Shown piece by piece: positions 6,165 to 6,661 of a DNA stretch of 6,661 bases. The notes below the pieces were generated by a model. The model was given only the letters and a program-made list of their open reading frames with translations. It was not told the DNA's origin and searched no databases. The stretch is from Acidimicrobiaceae bacterium (lineage in GTDB: Bacteria; Actinomycetota; Acidimicrobiia; Acidimicrobiales; RAAP-2). The first letter of the stretch is position 1; each line of letters begins with the position of its first letter. The stretch covers positions 1-6,661 of the forward strand of contig PLSY01000356.1 of the NCBI GenBank assembly GCA_003164275.1, in the 5' to 3' direction. A program made the translations under genes and the position numbers.

Positions 6165-6661
6165 ATGGCCCAGCTCGTCCAGGACCTCCGCTTCCGGGGA
6201 CTGATTCACCAGATGACCGACCCTGCCCTCGAGGGGCGCCTCGATGGCGACCAGCTCACCGCCTACAGCGGGTTCGACCCGACGGCGCCGAGTCTGCACG
6301 TCGGCCACCTGCTCCAGGTCTGCAACCTGCGCCGCCTCCAGCTCGCCGGCCACCGACCCATCGCCGTCGCCGGCGGTGGGACCGGCTTCGTCGGTGACCC
6401 CGGCGGGAAGTCAGAGGAGCGGTCACTGCTGACGGCCGACGAGCTCGCCGCCAACTTGGACGGGATCCATCACCAGTTGGAGCGCTTCATCGATTTCGAC
6501 ACCGGCAGCGCCGAGCGCCGCGCCGTATTGGCCAACAACGCCGACTGGCTGGCATCCCTGCCCCTCTTTGATTTCCTGCGCGACGTGGGCAAGCACTTCA
6601 CGGTGAACCAGATGGTGGCGAAGGACTCCGTCAAGTCCCGCCTGTCCCGGGCCGACCAGGG
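6165..6661 (+). CDS. tyrS: Tyrosyl-tRNA synthetase, N-terminal part (partial at right edge)
   Basis: Class I aminoacyl-tRNA synthetase that charges tRNA-Tyr in the cytoplasm. The window holds the first 165 residues plus part of the next codon, with no stop before the edge. The Rossmann-fold catalytic signature reads AYSGFDPTAPSLHVGHL (33-49), in which HVGH (45-48) is the HIGH-type ATP motif and Tyr34 is at the position of the tyrosine-binding Tyr of known TyrRS. It is followed by GGGTGFVGDPGGKSEER (70-86) and by NNADWL...FLRDVGKHFTVNQMVAKDSVKSRL (124-160), the typical TyrRS pocket and helix region. The expected KMSKS loop and the S4-like tRNA-binding domain lie beyond the edge. The start is ATG 6165, with AGG 8 nt upstream as a weak Shine-Dalgarno and a conserved-looking MAQLVQDLRFRGLIHQMTD opening. 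Homologues usually have GGATG where this has GGGTG. Confidence 0.96.
   Translation, partial: MAQLVQDLRFRGLIHQMTDPALEGRLDGDQLTAYSGFDPTAPSLHVGHLLQVCNLRRLQLAGHRPIAVAGGGTGFVGDPGGKSEERSLLTADELAANLDGIHHQLERFIDFDTGSAERRAVLANNADWLASLPLFDFLRDVGKHFTVNQMVAKDSVKSRLSRADQ

Noticed and set aside
6003..6353. 117-codon N-terminal extension of the oxygenase frame
   Set aside because: It is antisense to the conserved start of tyrS, and a strong GAGGAG site selects ATG 6002.
1..6661. Mobile element, CRISPR array, toxin-antitoxin, defence system, tRNA or rRNA
   Set aside because: I saw no repeat arrays, transposase motifs, cloverleaf-like sequence or rRNA-like stretches. All substantial DNA is accounted for by six ordinary chromosomal genes with similar base composition.

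Overview
This 6.66 kb window is high-GC, densely coding bacterial chromosome. The gene content (classical menaquinone genes, a LytR-CpsA-Psr cell-wall protein with a Thr/Pro-rich tail, GTG/TTG starts, few Shine-Dalgarno sites) suggests an actinobacterium. A deep-branching group such as Acidimicrobiia is my guess from the look of the proteins, not something the sequence proves. There is no sign of plasmid, phage, transposon, CRISPR or RNA genes.

Layout from left to right. (1) The 3' end of menA (+), the membrane prenyltransferase of menaquinone synthesis, runs off the left edge. (2) menH (-), an alpha/beta hydrolase, lies tail-to-tail with menA, 14 bp apart. (3) menD (+), the thiamine-diphosphate enzyme SEPHCHC synthase, lies head-to-head with menH; the two start codons are only about 11 bp apart. 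(4) An LCP-family membrane protein (-) lies tail-to-tail with menD, 7 bp apart. (5) A four-histidine carotenoid-cleavage-type oxygenase (-) lies upstream of the LCP gene on the same strand, after a 133-bp gap. (6) tyrS (+), tyrosyl-tRNA synthetase, diverges from the oxygenase gene across a 162-bp promoter region and runs off the right edge.

The first three genes act in one pathway. MenD adds a succinyl-semialdehyde unit to isochorismate, MenH eliminates pyruvate from the product to give SHCHC, and MenA much later attaches the polyprenyl tail to dihydroxynaphthoate. The remaining genes (cell-wall glycopolymer attachment, apocarotenoid metabolism, translation) have no evident functional link to them beyond adjacency.

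I found no convincing undescribed system. The points worth a second look are the very tight menH/menD divergent junction, the hairpins over the gene ends, the unusual cysteines and Thr-rich tail of the LCP protein, and small departures from consensus in MenD and TyrRS.
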